A stretch of DNA of 64,000 bases from Pseudoalteromonas luteoviolacea (GTDB lineage: Bacteria > Pseudomonadota > Gammaproteobacteria > Enterobacterales > Alteromonadaceae): positions 62,001 through 126,000 of the forward strand of contig NZ_JAGJEH010000001.1 in assembly GCF_018100925.1 (NCBI RefSeq), in the 5' to 3' direction. Of this stretch, positions 35,818 to 44,324 are shown piece after piece. A program made the position numbers and the translations under genes. The stretch's first letter is position 1; every line of letters starts with the position of its first letter. Under the pieces are notes generated by a model, which had not been told where the DNA came from, made no database searches, and was given only the letters and a program-made list of their open reading frames with translations.

Positions 35818-37482
35818 ATGAGATTACACCCTGTATTTATCAGCGCATTTTCTGTGCTGTCTGTTGCCACAATGTTTCCTGTTCAAAGCGGTCAAACTAA
35901 GTATATTGAACCGCCAATGGCAAGCATTCCAAAAGGCACATTTGTGATGGGAAGTGAGCAGGGGCGGGAGGATGAAAAACCGACTCGTAAAGTATCTGTA
36001 CCTGCTTTTCAGATGGCGAAATATGAAGTCACAGTTGCGGAGTATAGAAAATTCATCGAAGCAACCGGATATGAATATACGCAAGGTTGCGCACATCGAA
36101 TTGGTCGTCGTTGGTTCGGTAGCGGAGAGCGTGATGGTACTTGGGGTGACAATATATACGTGTTAAGTGAATTTCATCCTGTGGTGTGTGTTTCACGCAA
36201 GGATGCTGTGAATTATGCTAAATGGTTGTCAAAAGTATCAGGTAAACATTATCGATTGCCCACCGAAGCTGAGTGGGAATACGCCGCGCGTGCTGGCACA
36301 ACGTCAAAATACTACTTTGGTGATGAGGGCAAAAGCCAAAACGCGTGTCGATATTCCAATGTAGCAGATTTACATGCGTATTCGCTGACCGAGAAATTGT
36401 ACAATGCATCATATAGTGACGGTTATACCGTAAATGATTGCAATGACAATGAGGTGCTCATTTCAACCGTTGGCTTGTATGAGCCCAACCACTTTGGTGT
36501 ATATGACATGATTGGCAATGTGGTTGAGCGAGTTGCGGATTGTTATAAAGGCTCTTATCAAGGTGCGCCTACGGATGGCAGTGCGGTAAAGGAAAAAGGA
36601 TGTGAGGTGTATGTAGGACGAGGTGGAAGTTGGCATTGGGCTGCGCATACCTCGAGTCAGCGCATGTCTATAAATGAAGACTTCATTGCGGCACTTGAGG
36701 GGTTTAGGCTGGTAAGAGACACAAATGGTAAAGATATTCCAGCCAGCGAAGGGACACCATGGTTTGTCAAAAAATTGAGTGCAGTTCAGAAAAAAGTAAA
36801 AACTAAACATGTCCGTGAAAACCCTAAATACCCCACTAAACCTAAAAATTTAAAGGTCGTGAGTCAAGACAATGGTAATAACAAAGTGACTTGGCAATCA
36901 GCAGGTAAAGGCAAAGTTACTGGCTATCAAGTATACAGACAAGACCCTTTGAAAAACGTTAGTACGCTACTGGCAAAAAACCACAAAACAGCCCACTTTA
37001 TCGATAAAAATCCGTTGCAACACAACGCCAGATACCATGTCATTGCACTCAATGGTGATGCTAAAAGTTTGCCAAGTGCCAGTGCTGACAGTGGTTCAAA
37101 AACAGCTCATGTGATCCCATCACGTATTCAAGGCGAGGCATTTAACTTTGCGCCCGGTGTGGATGTGATCAACTCTGGTTTTGAACCTGAGTCTGACAAG
37201 ATCATTAGCTCTATCGGCAAGAGCAAAGCGAGTTACATCCTTGCTGCAAAAGAAGCTGGAAAATACAAAATGGATATTCGTTTATTCCACTCAGGTGCTG
37301 ACCAACGTTATTGGATTAAAGTGAATGGCAATGTGATTACAACCCCTGCTTTGTCTGGAGAGCGCGGTTGGAAAACAATACAAGGTGTTGAGGTAAACCT
37401 GAGTAAAGGACGTCACACATTAACAGTGCAAGGGGAAGCACCTTTATTCGCAGTTAACTGGTTTGATATTCAAAAAATGTAA
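35818..37482 (+). CDS. secreted FGE/SUMF1-fold protein with FN3 and carbohydrate-binding domains
   Basis: A 554-residue protein with an N-terminal export signal. Residues 30-305 are a formylglycine-generating-enzyme-type domain (MASIPKGTFVMGSEQGREDEKP, YRLPTEAEWEYAARAG, FGVYDMIGNVVERVADCY, GRGGSW, FRLVRD). The two active-site Cys residues of true formylglycine-generating enzymes, normally just after RGGSW, are absent here (WHWAAHTSSQR). Residues about 340-425 are a fibronectin type III domain and 430-554 a CBM6-like jelly roll (RIQGEAFNFAPGVDV; GVEVNLSKGRHTLTVQG). It is therefore more likely a surface-acting or binding protein than a sulfatase activator. Confidence 0.82.
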   Translation: MRLHPVFISAFSVLSVATMFPVQSGQTKYIEPPMASIPKGTFVMGSEQGREDEKPTRKVSVPAFQMAKYEVTVAEYRKFIEATGYEYTQGCAHRIGRRWFGSGERDGTWGDNIYVLSEFHPVVCVSRKDAVNYAKWLSKVSGKHYRLPTEAEWEYAARAGTTSKYYFGDEGKSQNACRYSNVADLHAYSLTEKLYNASYSDGYTVNDCNDNEVLISTVGLYEPNHFGVYDMIGNVVERVADCYKGSYQGAPTDGSAVKEKGCEVYVGRGGSWHWAAHTSSQRMSINEDFIAALEGFRLVRDTNGKDIPASEGTPWFVKKLSAVQKKVKTKHVRENPKYPTKPKNLKVVSQDNGNNKVTWQSAGKGKVTGYQVYRQDPLKNVSTLLAKNHKTAHFIDKNPLQHNARYHVIALNGDAKSLPSASADSGSKTAHVIPSRIQGEAFNFAPGVDVINSGFEPESDKIISSIGKSKASYILAAKEAGKYKMDIRLFHSGADQRYWIKVNGNVITTPALSGERGWKTIQGVEVNLSKGRHTLTVQGEAPLFAVNWFDIQKM

Positions 37483-37501
37483 TCGGCATTGACAACGCGA
37501 T

Positions 37502-37534
37502 ATGAGCGACACATAACAACTTTGTGTCGCTCAT
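37502..37534 (+). terminator. terminator of the FGE-fold gene
   Basis: ATGAGCGACACA pairs with TGTGTCGCTCAT, a perfect 12-base stem with a nine-base loop, followed by TT. It starts 19 bases after the stop codon. Confidence 0.8.
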
Positions 37535-37660
37535 TTAAGGGCCAACCTTAGTGATAAATGAAGTTAGTTGTTATCATTAGCGCTGTTGTTATCTTCATTT
37601 TGCTAATTTAAATCATAGCCTTACAGTTCTTTTGTTTGTATAAGTGTCACCCCAAACGGT

Positions 37661-37940
37661 CAGGTTCAAATTTAGAGTTGAATCAAATTTGACAGTGAAT
37701 AGCCGCTTTGTGCTAGAAGCGTACCTTGAGGTATAACTCGTTTGTGCCCCAAAACGTATTTAGTCGAATGCCTCAAAGAATAGCGGCCATTAGGTCGTTT
37801 TTACCCTTTCCATAATGTCTACAATGATTAAAAATATATCTTTAGCAACAAGTTAGTTATTGTGATAGAACTGGTACAATGATAAAAGTGCCCCTTGGCT
37901 CGGTAGAAAAACGACCCAATGGGTCGATATTAAAGTGTTA
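37661..37940 (+). repeat. long repeat R, copy 1 (left edge of integron region)
   Basis: This copy shares its first 120 bases with copy 3 and its last 145 bases with copy 2. It lacks the piece of about 75 bases present in both others after CGGCCATTAG. Its identity with the other copies continues to GTTA at 37937-37940, the usual cassette junction, where gene-specific sequence begins. Confidence 0.8.
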
Positions 37941-37964
37941 TGTGCTAGTCGAGTATTGTTCACT

Positions 37965-38342
37965 ATGAAGAAATTAATTTTACTACCAATTTTGCTTTTC
38001 ACGTTTACTGCTAAAGCAGAAATGCTGTGGAAGCCTAATTCCATTTCTTACGAACTAAAGCAAGCTCACGAACTTCTAGGTATTGGCCTTATGATTGAGC
38101 TCACCCAAAGCCTAAGTCCTGGAGAATACGGCTGGAAGCAATCGAGAATTGATGTTCCAGAAAGCTGGGCTAACGCTCAACTAAAAATGAGGAAAGGTAC
38201 AATCTATATCACCATTGGTACGGAAGAGTATTATCTCAATGCCTCAAATAAGGGGGAACTTAGCTTTGCCATATTAGATGGTGGCAATAAAAATGATGCT
38301 CATTTACTAGAAATATGGGCCAAATATGGAAAAGGCAAATAA
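37965..38342 (+). CDS. integron cassette gene, small secreted protein
   Basis: A 125-residue protein with a clear signal peptide (MKKLILLPILLFTFTAKAEM). The ATG at 37965 is chosen because it opens that signal. The mature part is rich in Lys, Glu and Trp and has no motif I recognise. The stop codon is fused to an attC-type site, so it is the only complete cassette left of the broken recombinase. Confidence 0.65.
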   Translation: MKKLILLPILLFTFTAKAEMLWKPNSISYELKQAHELLGIGLMIELTQSLSPGEYGWKQSRIDVPESWANAQLKMRKGTIYITIGTEEYYLNASNKGELSFAILDGGNKNDAHLLEIWAKYGKGK

Positions 38343-38435
38343 CAAGTGCCTAAACCAAAGGACGCAAAACAGCAGGCTTGCGCTCCTTCGTCGCTAATTT
38401 TAGCCTGCTATTTCGCGCCGGTTAGGCAAGCGTTA
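38340..38435 (+). repeat. attC site 1
   Basis: Starts TAACAAGTGCCTAAACC and ends GGTTAGGCAAGCGTTA, which are near-complementary. The inner arms (AGCAGGCTTGCG and TAGCCTGCT) also pair. 96 bases; almost the same inner sequence recurs in attC site 5. Confidence 0.9.
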
Positions 38436-38492
38436 CGAATGATAGTTGTTGGCATATAGCTGTCATTCGTCTCTAACGCGTTTATGTCCAAA
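38436..38492 (+). repeat. 57-base array-end element, copy 1
   Basis: Directly follows attC site 1. It contains a hairpin (CGAATGATAGTT against AGCTGTCATTCG) and ends GTTTATGTCCAAA. It is 55/57 identical to the element closing the array at 49021-49077. Confidence 0.85.
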
Positions 38493-38549
38493 CCTCAGTT
38501 ATTTGCAATCTAGCTATTATCAATAGTGACTTTTAATTAGGAGGTCACT

Positions 38550-39146
38550 ATGAAACAAGAACTAAACCATAATGCTAATGGTGTGAAACGTCCTTTCAAA
38601 CTTGAAGAGATTTGGCGTATACGTACTCGCATTGAAATTCAAAATAACTTGATGCAACTGGCGTTACTTAACTTGGTGATAGACAGCAAACTAAGGTCAT
38701 GTGATTTACTGTCTTTAAGGGTTAGAGATGTCGCAACCCAAGATCAAGTTTTCGGGAGGGTTCAATGGACACAAAAGAAAACAGGTATCGAAGTCCAATT
38801 TGAGATAACTTCTTGAACACAACAAAGTATTAGCCGTTGGGTTCAAGAAGTTAAATTGCAACCTGGTGATTATTTATTTCGGAGTTTACGTCGCACTCAT
38901 CAACCAATAAGCTATTCATATTACAGGTCTATAATCAGGAGTTGGGCTGAGCAGTTAGGGCTTGATTCTGATCTATATGGTACTCACTCAATGCGCAGAA
39001 CCAAAGCGACTTTGGTTTACGCACGAACCAAAAATATTCGGGCTGTTCAGTTACTACTTGGTCACACAAAAATCGATAACACAATTAGATATCTCGGAAT
39101 TGAGATTGAAGATGCTATTAAGATATCCAGAGAAACAGATTGTTAA
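38550..39146 (+). pseudogene. stand-alone tyrosine recombinase, interrupted by one TGA
   Basis: One frame of about 198 codons is broken only by TGA at 38814-38816. Without it, a compact tyrosine-recombinase catalytic domain is complete: Arg in SKLRSCDLLSLRVRDV, Lys in QKKTGIEVQF, HSMRR, LLGHTK and the nucleophile Tyr in TIRYLGI. AGGAGG precedes the ATG. A CGA-to-TGA change is the simplest explanation. The gene lies between the first array-end element and repeat R copy 2. Either half alone would be inactive unless the stop is read through. It is not an integron integrase, since it lacks that family's extra helix. Confidence 0.85.
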
Positions 39147-39152
39147 TTTAAA

Positions 39153-39177
39153 AAAGGCGGCAATTTAAGCTGCCTTT
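39153..39177 (+). terminator. terminator after the recombinase
   Basis: AAAGGC pairs with GCCTTT, with GC/GC inner pairs around an AT loop, seven bases after the recombinase stop codon. Confidence 0.65.
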
Positions 39178-39446
39178 GCCCCAAAACGTGTTTAGTCGAA
39201 TGCCTCAAAGAATAACGGCCATTAGAATATTATTTTTAAAGCACTGATCTTATGCCCAGTTGTTTTGTGTTTCTTCTATAGTCAGAAAACGACCAATTGG
39301 GTCGTTTTTATCCTTTCCATAATTTCAACAATGATTAAAAATATATCTTTAGCAACAAGTTAGTTGTTGTGATAGAACTGGTACAATGATAAAGATGACC
39401 CAGGCTCGGTAGAAAAACGACCCAAAGGGTCGATATTAAATTGTTA
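39178..39446 (+). repeat. long repeat R, copy 2
   Basis: The fullest right half of the three copies. It includes a module (39299-39423) flanked by GGGTCGTTTTT in inverted orientation. Identity with the other copies ends at GTTA (39443-39446), then cassette-specific sequence starts. Confidence 0.8.
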
Positions 39447-39459
39447 GCTTTACTTCACT

Positions 39460-39741
39460 ATGACTCAGGGTAATGTTTTTATGGCACGCTTGGATCAAGC
39501 CATTGCTAGTGCAAAAGTAATGGCTTCAAATGGTTGTCCGGCTTCACAAATACTCAGGCATTTATCTATCGATCACGGTATCAGCGATACTCTTAGCTTG
39601 GTTCAAATTTTTAAACAAGCTTTTAGCGCGAATATTGGCGAAATATCCTGTATTGGCGGCTGGACAGAAGATGGAAGCGGTGAGCTTAATGATGAGGCTA
39701 TCAACTCCCTGCTTCAGGTGGTTATTGGTAGTCGAGCTTAA
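39460..39741 (+). CDS. integron cassette gene, hypothetical protein
   Basis: A 93-residue soluble protein beginning MTQGNVFMARLDQAI. Predicted helices flank a short Ser/Ile-rich middle, and the end is acidic (WTEDGSGELNDEAINSLLQ). No family recognised. It starts 13 bases after repeat R copy 2 and is followed by attC site 2. Confidence 0.6.
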   Translation: MTQGNVFMARLDQAIASAKVMASNGCPASQILRHLSIDHGISDTLSLVQIFKQAFSANIGEISCIGGWTEDGSGELNDEAINSLLQVVIGSRA

Positions 39742-39756
39742 ATTCACCACAAAAGC

Positions 39757-39845
39757 TAACAAGGCCGGGCAGCATTAGCCAAGCAAAAATACGCTTGGCT
39801 GGGACGCCCAACACTCCGTTTTGGTCGCCGCTGTTGGCGGCGTTA
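39757..39845 (+). repeat. attC site 2
   Basis: Starts TAACAAGGCCGGGC and ends GGCGGCGTTA, with inner arms AGCCAAGC and GCTTGGCT. 89 bases. Confidence 0.85.
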
Positions 39846-39863
39846 TAAGTTAAAGGAAGTTTC

Positions 39864-40451
39864 GTGAAATACTCAACAATATTACTTGCTTCAGCATTTT
39901 TCATGGTTGGTTGTAAATCAACAACCGAAGAGCCCGTTACAGATAATTCAATAGATTCACAACAGGAAATAACTCTAGAGGAGTTCTGTAAAACAAATCC
40001 TTGCCGTCAAAATAAACATGTGAAATTTAATACTGATAATGGAGCTGTTGACCAAGTATTGCCTCTTTATTGGCCTGCGGCTCAAGGAAATAAAATATCA
40101 ATTCTCCCTGGTGACGAATTATTCATTGAAGCAGAGATACTCGATGGAGAGCGCATCGGCAATTTCAAACAAGTACCTAAAATTGTAAATCCCAAAAAAA
40201 CTATCAAATTTTCGTTTACTCAAATGGATTCTAGTGTTGGTATGATGCTATCAGTAAAAAATCCTTTCCCTTTTCATATCAAGTATCATTTAAATATGAT
40301 CGATTTTTCAGGCCAACCGCATCAAACAAGTAGTTGTCCTGTACGTGCGAATATTTCAGTGTCTGAGAGCTGGCCTCATCCGATTCCCGAGTTAATACTA
40401 ACGGAAATGCATAAACAAGAAGACGGCGAGAGTATGGCTTGCGTATATTAA
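39864..40451 (+). CDS. integron cassette gene, putative lipoprotein
   Basis: A 195-residue protein with lipobox FMVGC near residue 17, then an acidic linker and a beta-rich body. No family recognised. Start codon GTG/ATG choice: I use the codon at 39864, which opens the signal sequence after AAAGGAAG. It is closed by attC site 3. Confidence 0.65.
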   Translation: MKYSTILLASAFFMVGCKSTTEEPVTDNSIDSQQEITLEEFCKTNPCRQNKHVKFNTDNGAVDQVLPLYWPAAQGNKISILPGDELFIEAEILDGERIGNFKQVPKIVNPKKTIKFSFTQMDSSVGMMLSVKNPFPFHIKYHLNMIDFSGQPHQTSSCPVRANISVSESWPHPIPELILTEMHKQEDGESMACVY

Positions 40452-40455
40452 TGTA

Positions 40456-40549
40456 TAACAAAGCAATCAAGTACGGACTAAAAAAGCTTGGCTTAGTTCG
40501 TTCCTTACTAATTTTAGCCAAGCCTTTTTAGCCGCTTATTGCGGCGTTA
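40456..40549 (+). repeat. attC site 3
   Basis: Starts TAACAAAGCAATCAAG and ends CTTATTGCGGCGTTA, with inner arms AAGCTTGGCT and AGCCAAGCCTT. 94 bases. Confidence 0.9.
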
Positions 40550-40567
40550 TATGCCAAAAGGATTCGG

Positions 40568-40825
40568 ATGTTAACTTTAGAAAAAGATGAAAAAGCCGAG
40601 CAGGTGTTCATCCATGCCTCACCAGAAAAGCTTCGTTGGTTAGCATCTCGATTAGAGGCTATTGCAGCGCAAGCCGAAAAGTCAGGAAATGCACATGATC
40701 ACCTTATGACTGAAGACTGGGGAGGTCATGAATTAACCAATGAGTTAATAGGTAACCCCGAGTCACGAGAGATTATTAATCACCTCGTTATTTACGGCCA
40801 TAAAATAGATTTAACTGACATATAA
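40568..40825 (+). CDS. integron cassette gene, Imm32-like putative immunity protein
   Basis: An 85-residue soluble protein. The order VFIHASPEKLRWLASRLEAIA, then HDHLMTEDWGGHELTNELIG, resembles the Imm32 family found among polymorphic-toxin immunity proteins. No toxin gene is adjacent. As a cassette it could act as an orphan antitoxin or defence gene. The family call is by pattern memory only. Confidence 0.6.
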   Translation: MLTLEKDEKAEQVFIHASPEKLRWLASRLEAIAAQAEKSGNAHDHLMTEDWGGHELTNELIGNPESREIINHLVIYGHKIDLTDI

Positions 40826-40920
40826 CAAAACAAATTAAAAGGTTGGACAAAAAACAGTTGGCTTTGTTCGTCCCTCACAAATTATAGTCAACTATTTTTA
40901 GCCGTTTATTTGCGGCGTTA
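40823..40920 (+). repeat. attC site 4
   Basis: Starts TAACAAAACAAATTAAAAGG and ends TTTATTTGCGGCGTTA, with inner arms AGTTGGCTTTG and TAGTCAACT. Its TAA is the stop codon of the Imm32-like gene. Confidence 0.9.
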
Positions 40921-40937
40921 TATGCCTTAGGAAGTCA

Positions 40938-41271
40938 ATGAGTGATCAGGTAGATATTTGCGCGAAATTCGAAGTAGAATATACGCCTTGTAATAGTGCG
41001 GAAAAATTGGGAATTGCCATTGAAACAATCGGTAAGCTTCCTATAAATGGCCTAAGGCACCTTGCAGAAAACGGAACTTGTGGTTGGTATATATGGTGTA
41101 GTGAAGAATAGAGCGATGAACCAGACTTCTTCAAACCACTACACGTCAGCCATATTGATAAATACCTTCCTTAAATAGTGCCTTATTTAGCAATTACCTC
41201 CTGGGCATCGGTTTCTAATTGCTGATGGTTACGAGGATGTGTGGCAAGACTTGGCTTTAATCGGCATATAA
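40938..41271 (+). pseudogene. broken Imm33-like immunity protein cassette
   Basis: The first 57 codons read MSDQVDICAKFEVEY and then GLRHLAENGTCGWYIWCSEE before TAG at 41109. The same frame continues SDEPDFFKPLHVSHIDKYLP to TAA at 41172. A shifted frame then gives LPPGHRFLIADGYEDVW and QDLALIGI to the stop at 41269. Together these restore the order of an Imm33-type protein of about 110 residues (GLRHP..GWYIW..DFFKPLHVEH..LPPG.RFLI..YEDVW). So two stops and a frameshift have inactivated it. AGGAAG precedes the ATG. Confidence 0.75.
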
Positions 41272-41364
41272 CAATTTAATTAAACAAGGGACGCAAAACA
41301 GCGGGCTTGCGCTCCTTCGTCACTAATTTTATCCTGCTATTTTTCGCCGTTTATTAAGGCGTTA
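41269..41364 (+). repeat. attC site 5
   Basis: Starts TAACAATTTAATTAAAC and ends GTTTATTAAGGCGTTA. The inner segment is nearly the same as in attC site 1, which points to a shared origin. Confidence 0.9.
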
Positions 41365-41394
41365 CTTGTTTTTAAGATCGGAGATATCATATAA

Positions 41395-41880
41395 ATGAGA
41401 TCACTTAGTTTTTTTGTTCTTTTTCTTGCTGGATGTGCATCTACTGAAGAAGGAGTAGATGTCTTTTGGGATAAAAAGTTAGTCAGAACCTATGAGCATC
41501 CAACATATGGAATTGTTAAAGGAGATGACCCTAGATTGATTGATGATACAGAGTTCTGTCGAGAAAAGGTATATAAAACAGGGGTTTTGGTTGATGGAGA
41601 AGTTGTTTTTGGGCAGAAAAGATTAAATAAGACTCTATCTGATTATAAGTTTAAATACGTGAAAGAAAGTATAAAAGATTACAGAAAAATGCCTGAAAAC
41701 TCAGAAATCCAAGATATTGCAAATACCTATGTGGAAAGTGAGCCAAGCTATATGTCAGATATACGAAAAAAGCAAAAGAGCTTTGTAAGTTGTATCCGTA
41801 TAGAAAAAGGTTACAAGCTATTAAAAACTGATTTTATAAACCCAGAAACAGGGATCGTAGAAGAAACAATTAAACATTAA
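41395..41880 (+). CDS. integron cassette gene, putative lipoprotein
   Basis: A 161-residue protein with a short signal and lipobox FLAGC near residue 14. The body is charged and Lys/Tyr-rich, with two further Cys residues (EFCREK and VSCIRI) that could pair. No family recognised. Attached to attC site 6. Confidence 0.65.
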   Translation: MRSLSFFVLFLAGCASTEEGVDVFWDKKLVRTYEHPTYGIVKGDDPRLIDDTEFCREKVYKTGVLVDGEVVFGQKRLNKTLSDYKFKYVKESIKDYRKMPENSEIQDIANTYVESEPSYMSDIRKKQKSFVSCIRIEKGYKLLKTDFINPETGIVEETIKH

Positions 41881-41910
41881 CTCGAAAATTTCGTTGGTGG
41901 AATAAACATA

Positions 41911-42006
41911 TAACAAGTAACTAAAGCGGGACAAATAAAGCTTGGCTTTTGTCACTGCGTTCCATATTTTAGCCAAGTTAATTATTTGCCCCTTAGTTGG
42001 GCGTTA
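41911..42006 (+). repeat. attC site 6
   Basis: Starts TAACAAGTAACTAAAG and ends CCTTAGTTGGGCGTTA, with inner arms AAGCTTGGCTT and TAGCCAAGTT. 96 bases. Confidence 0.9.
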
Positions 42007-42026
42007 TAGCTCATTGGAAGTATTGA

Positions 42027-42695
42027 ATGAACCCAAACCTTAAAGATGTCTCTGGCTATATGTTTGGCTTGGGGTTGGGCGCATTGAAACATGCTATTTG
42101 GCACTCACACTATAGCTCATATGAAAATGAATATTGGCCTGAACTGTCTGTTTTGCAAGCGAGTCATGCAGCAGAGATTTTGATCAAGGCTAAGATTGCA
42201 GAAGAGCACCCACTGTTAATTTTTGAACAGGTTCCAAGATCTACTCAAATACAAGATGAATATCTCGATTTTTAACACTTAATTGATAAAGAAAAAACAA
42301 GTTAATATAACGAATTTCCAGAAAGACTCTGGGCTGCTACTGGACAAAAGATTTCAAATGTTGATGTATTTAAAAATTTTGGTTCGTTAAGAAATAATAT
42401 ACAGTATTTTGCTCCTACAAAAGGGGTTGACTGTAGTTTAGAAACAATGAAGTTCATATTTTAAGTAATAGTTCCATTTATTAATTAATGCTGGGGCCTA
42501 TTTGCAATTAATTACAATTAAGGTAGTGAGCAATATCAATATTTGTTTTATACATTAGTAATAAATGAGATTGAATTCTTAGTTTCACCCGAATCAGTTG
42601 ACGGTTTTCAATATATAGAAAGTTGGACTACTAATAAATCTTATAGAAGAGAGATGGAAAAAAGATTTAAAGAGGCTGGTTGTACTGATTTATAA
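42027..42695 (+). pseudogene. decayed cassette gene, about 220 residues originally
   Basis: An intact 82-codon start (MNPNLKDVSGYMFGLGLGAL and later ASHAAEILIKAKIAEEHPLL) ends at TAA 42273. Downstream, shifted frames keep coding-like pieces: FPERLWAATGQKISNVDVFK, GSLRNNIQYFAPTKGVDCSL, WGLFAINYN and LVSPESVDGFQYIESW, running to TAA at 42693, which begins attC site 7. Several stops and frameshifts separate them. The original product looks like a soluble helical protein often carried by cassettes; function unknown. The first part may still be translated. Confidence 0.7.
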
Positions 42696-42790
42696 CAAGT
42701 AACTAAACGCAGATTCGGTATACCGTCACGCGTTTTGCAGAAACACGCAAAATTACGTGCCAGCAAGTCTCATCGGTTAGTTGGGAGTTA
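42693..42790 (+). repeat. attC site 7 (diverged)
   Basis: Starts TAACAAGTAACTAAACG and ends CGGTTAGTTGGGAGTTA. The outer arms pair well, but the final core is GAGTTA instead of GCGTTA and the middle differs from its neighbours. Confidence 0.75.
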
Positions 42791-42845
42791 GCTTGCTGGG
42801 TAAAATCAGTATCAATCTGTGCTTATGATTCCGCTTGGAATTAGA

Positions 42846-43302
42846 ATGAAAGCAATAATTTGATTAATCACTTTAATATTATCTGGTTGCGCTGGTACTT
42901 ACCCAAAGGTCGATGTAGTTTGGCCTAAACCACCACTTGCGGATCAAGTTCTGATAATAATTGCATCGGATACTGCCTATGTACCAGCTTCCGAATTTTA
43001 TAGAATAGGACTTAGCCAAGCTAAAACTAGAAAATTACTCTTTGGGGATTGTATATATTTTTATATTGATACAATAAGTACTAAAGTTCATTACCAATTT
43101 CTTGGTATGAGTAATGATTTCCCTACATCTCATTTTAAACTGAATAATTTAGAACTATGCCACTCGTATTATTTTTGAAAGGGACCTTGTCGTTTCCTGT
43201 GATTCAAATAACAAAGTATTCATAAAGTCTGACGTAGATGAAACACTTTCAATATGCAACAAATTTGGTTTTAATGTACAGAAGCTTGAGGTTATCGATT
43301 GA
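42846..43302 (+). pseudogene. decayed cassette gene for a lipoprotein
   Basis: ATG at 42846 is followed by TGA at codon 6. The frame then gives LITLILSGCAGTYPKVDVVW (a lipobox, LSGC) and continues to LCHSYYF and TGA. A shifted frame ends RDLVVSCDSNNKVFIKSDVD and FGFNVQKLEVID to TGA at 43300. The product was a lipoprotein of about 150 residues. No clear attC site follows, probably lost by decay. Confidence 0.65.
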
Positions 43303-43374
43303 AATTAAATTTTTACCTTTTAATGCCTTATGTCGTCGCAAGCAAACAAGAGACTATGACGTCACTAACTAATT

Positions 43375-44096
43375 TTAAGCTTTTGGCGCTTCCCATATAA
43401 CACCATCTCGTAACATCGAATTTAAGATCACAATCATCCTTCTTACACATGCAATAAGCGCTACTGTAACTACCTCGATTTTAGTACAAACCTGAGTGGT
43501 TTTGACATCGGAATGACCCAATTGTGCTTGAATGGTGGAAATATTGGCGCCACTTTGCAATAGATGTGTTGCAAGTGAATGACGCAAGGTATGCGGTGTT
43601 ATTACTTTTGTTAACCCCAATTTTTGAACGTCTTTTTTACTTATTTTCTTATACAGGAGTGATGAAATTGATGCCGCTTTATTTCGAGACTTTGAATATC
43701 TGTACTTAATATATGAGAGGGAAATAAATACTGCCACACAAGTAAATTCGAGTCTAAAGGGCAACTTATTAAAGTATATGGTATCCATATGTCAGCCTGT
43801 TTCTGATTGCTTAAATCAATTTATAGATATTCATCAACGTACAAAATTTGATTTGTTAGCATAGGTGTTGGTTCGAAGGTTAGCGTTACAATACGGTATT
43901 TATTACCTTTTGCACTCCATGATTTAATACGGTTATAATAAACTTAAATATCTTAAACTTTTAATTTTACCACTACCATTGCTCTTAGAATACTTCCGTG
44001 CATAAGGATTTAAATAAGGTGAAAGCGCTTATTTAAATGAGTCAAAATCAGCTTAACTTCTTCTGGTGTCATAACTGCAGATAGTTTTCTTGTTTT
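43375..44096 (-). pseudogene. intI: integron integrase remnant (IntI)
   Basis: Reading from 44096 leftward, the pieces are KTRKLSAVMTPEEVKLILTH, a TAA, MHGSILRAMVVVKLKV, two TAAs, and WSAKGNKYRIVTL. In another frame [20 protein letters not shown] and [11 protein letters not shown] appear, then in the last frame [20 protein letters not shown] and [14 protein letters not shown]. This is the order of integron integrases, including the WQY-FPS...RRH segment specific to that family. The catalytic Tyr is Cys (TGT at 43486-43488), and the N-terminal SAM-like domain is gone. It faces away from the cassettes to its right, as in functional integrons. Confidence 0.88.
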
Positions 44097-44324
44097 TCAC
44101 TGCGGGGTAAATCTAATTTTAGCGATGATTATTTTCATTATGTTATTTATAAAAATAATAATAAATTTAGTGTCGTGGCTTGCGTTCGTGGTGCAACTTT
44201 TGTTCTAATGCTAATTGCTCTAGATAGTATTCTACTTTGTTGTCCCCCGTGGGTGTGGGGTGACGCTTATTATGAAAATGGATACAAGATGCGAGCTGTT
44301 TTGGGTACAAATCTACGGTGCGTA
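44097..44324. other. AT-rich stretch between integrase remnant and first right-hand cassette
   Basis: By position this should have held the lost integrase N-terminus and the primary attachment site attI. I see no convincing attI core or promoter. An upstream extension of the SMI1/KNR4 gene frame to 44175 has non-coding-like composition. Confidence 0.4.

Noticed and set aside
38550..39146. Reading the stand-alone recombinase as the integron integrase
   Set aside because: It lacks the extra integrase segment between catalytic motifs and faces the same way as the cassettes; the true integrase remnant is at 43375-44096.
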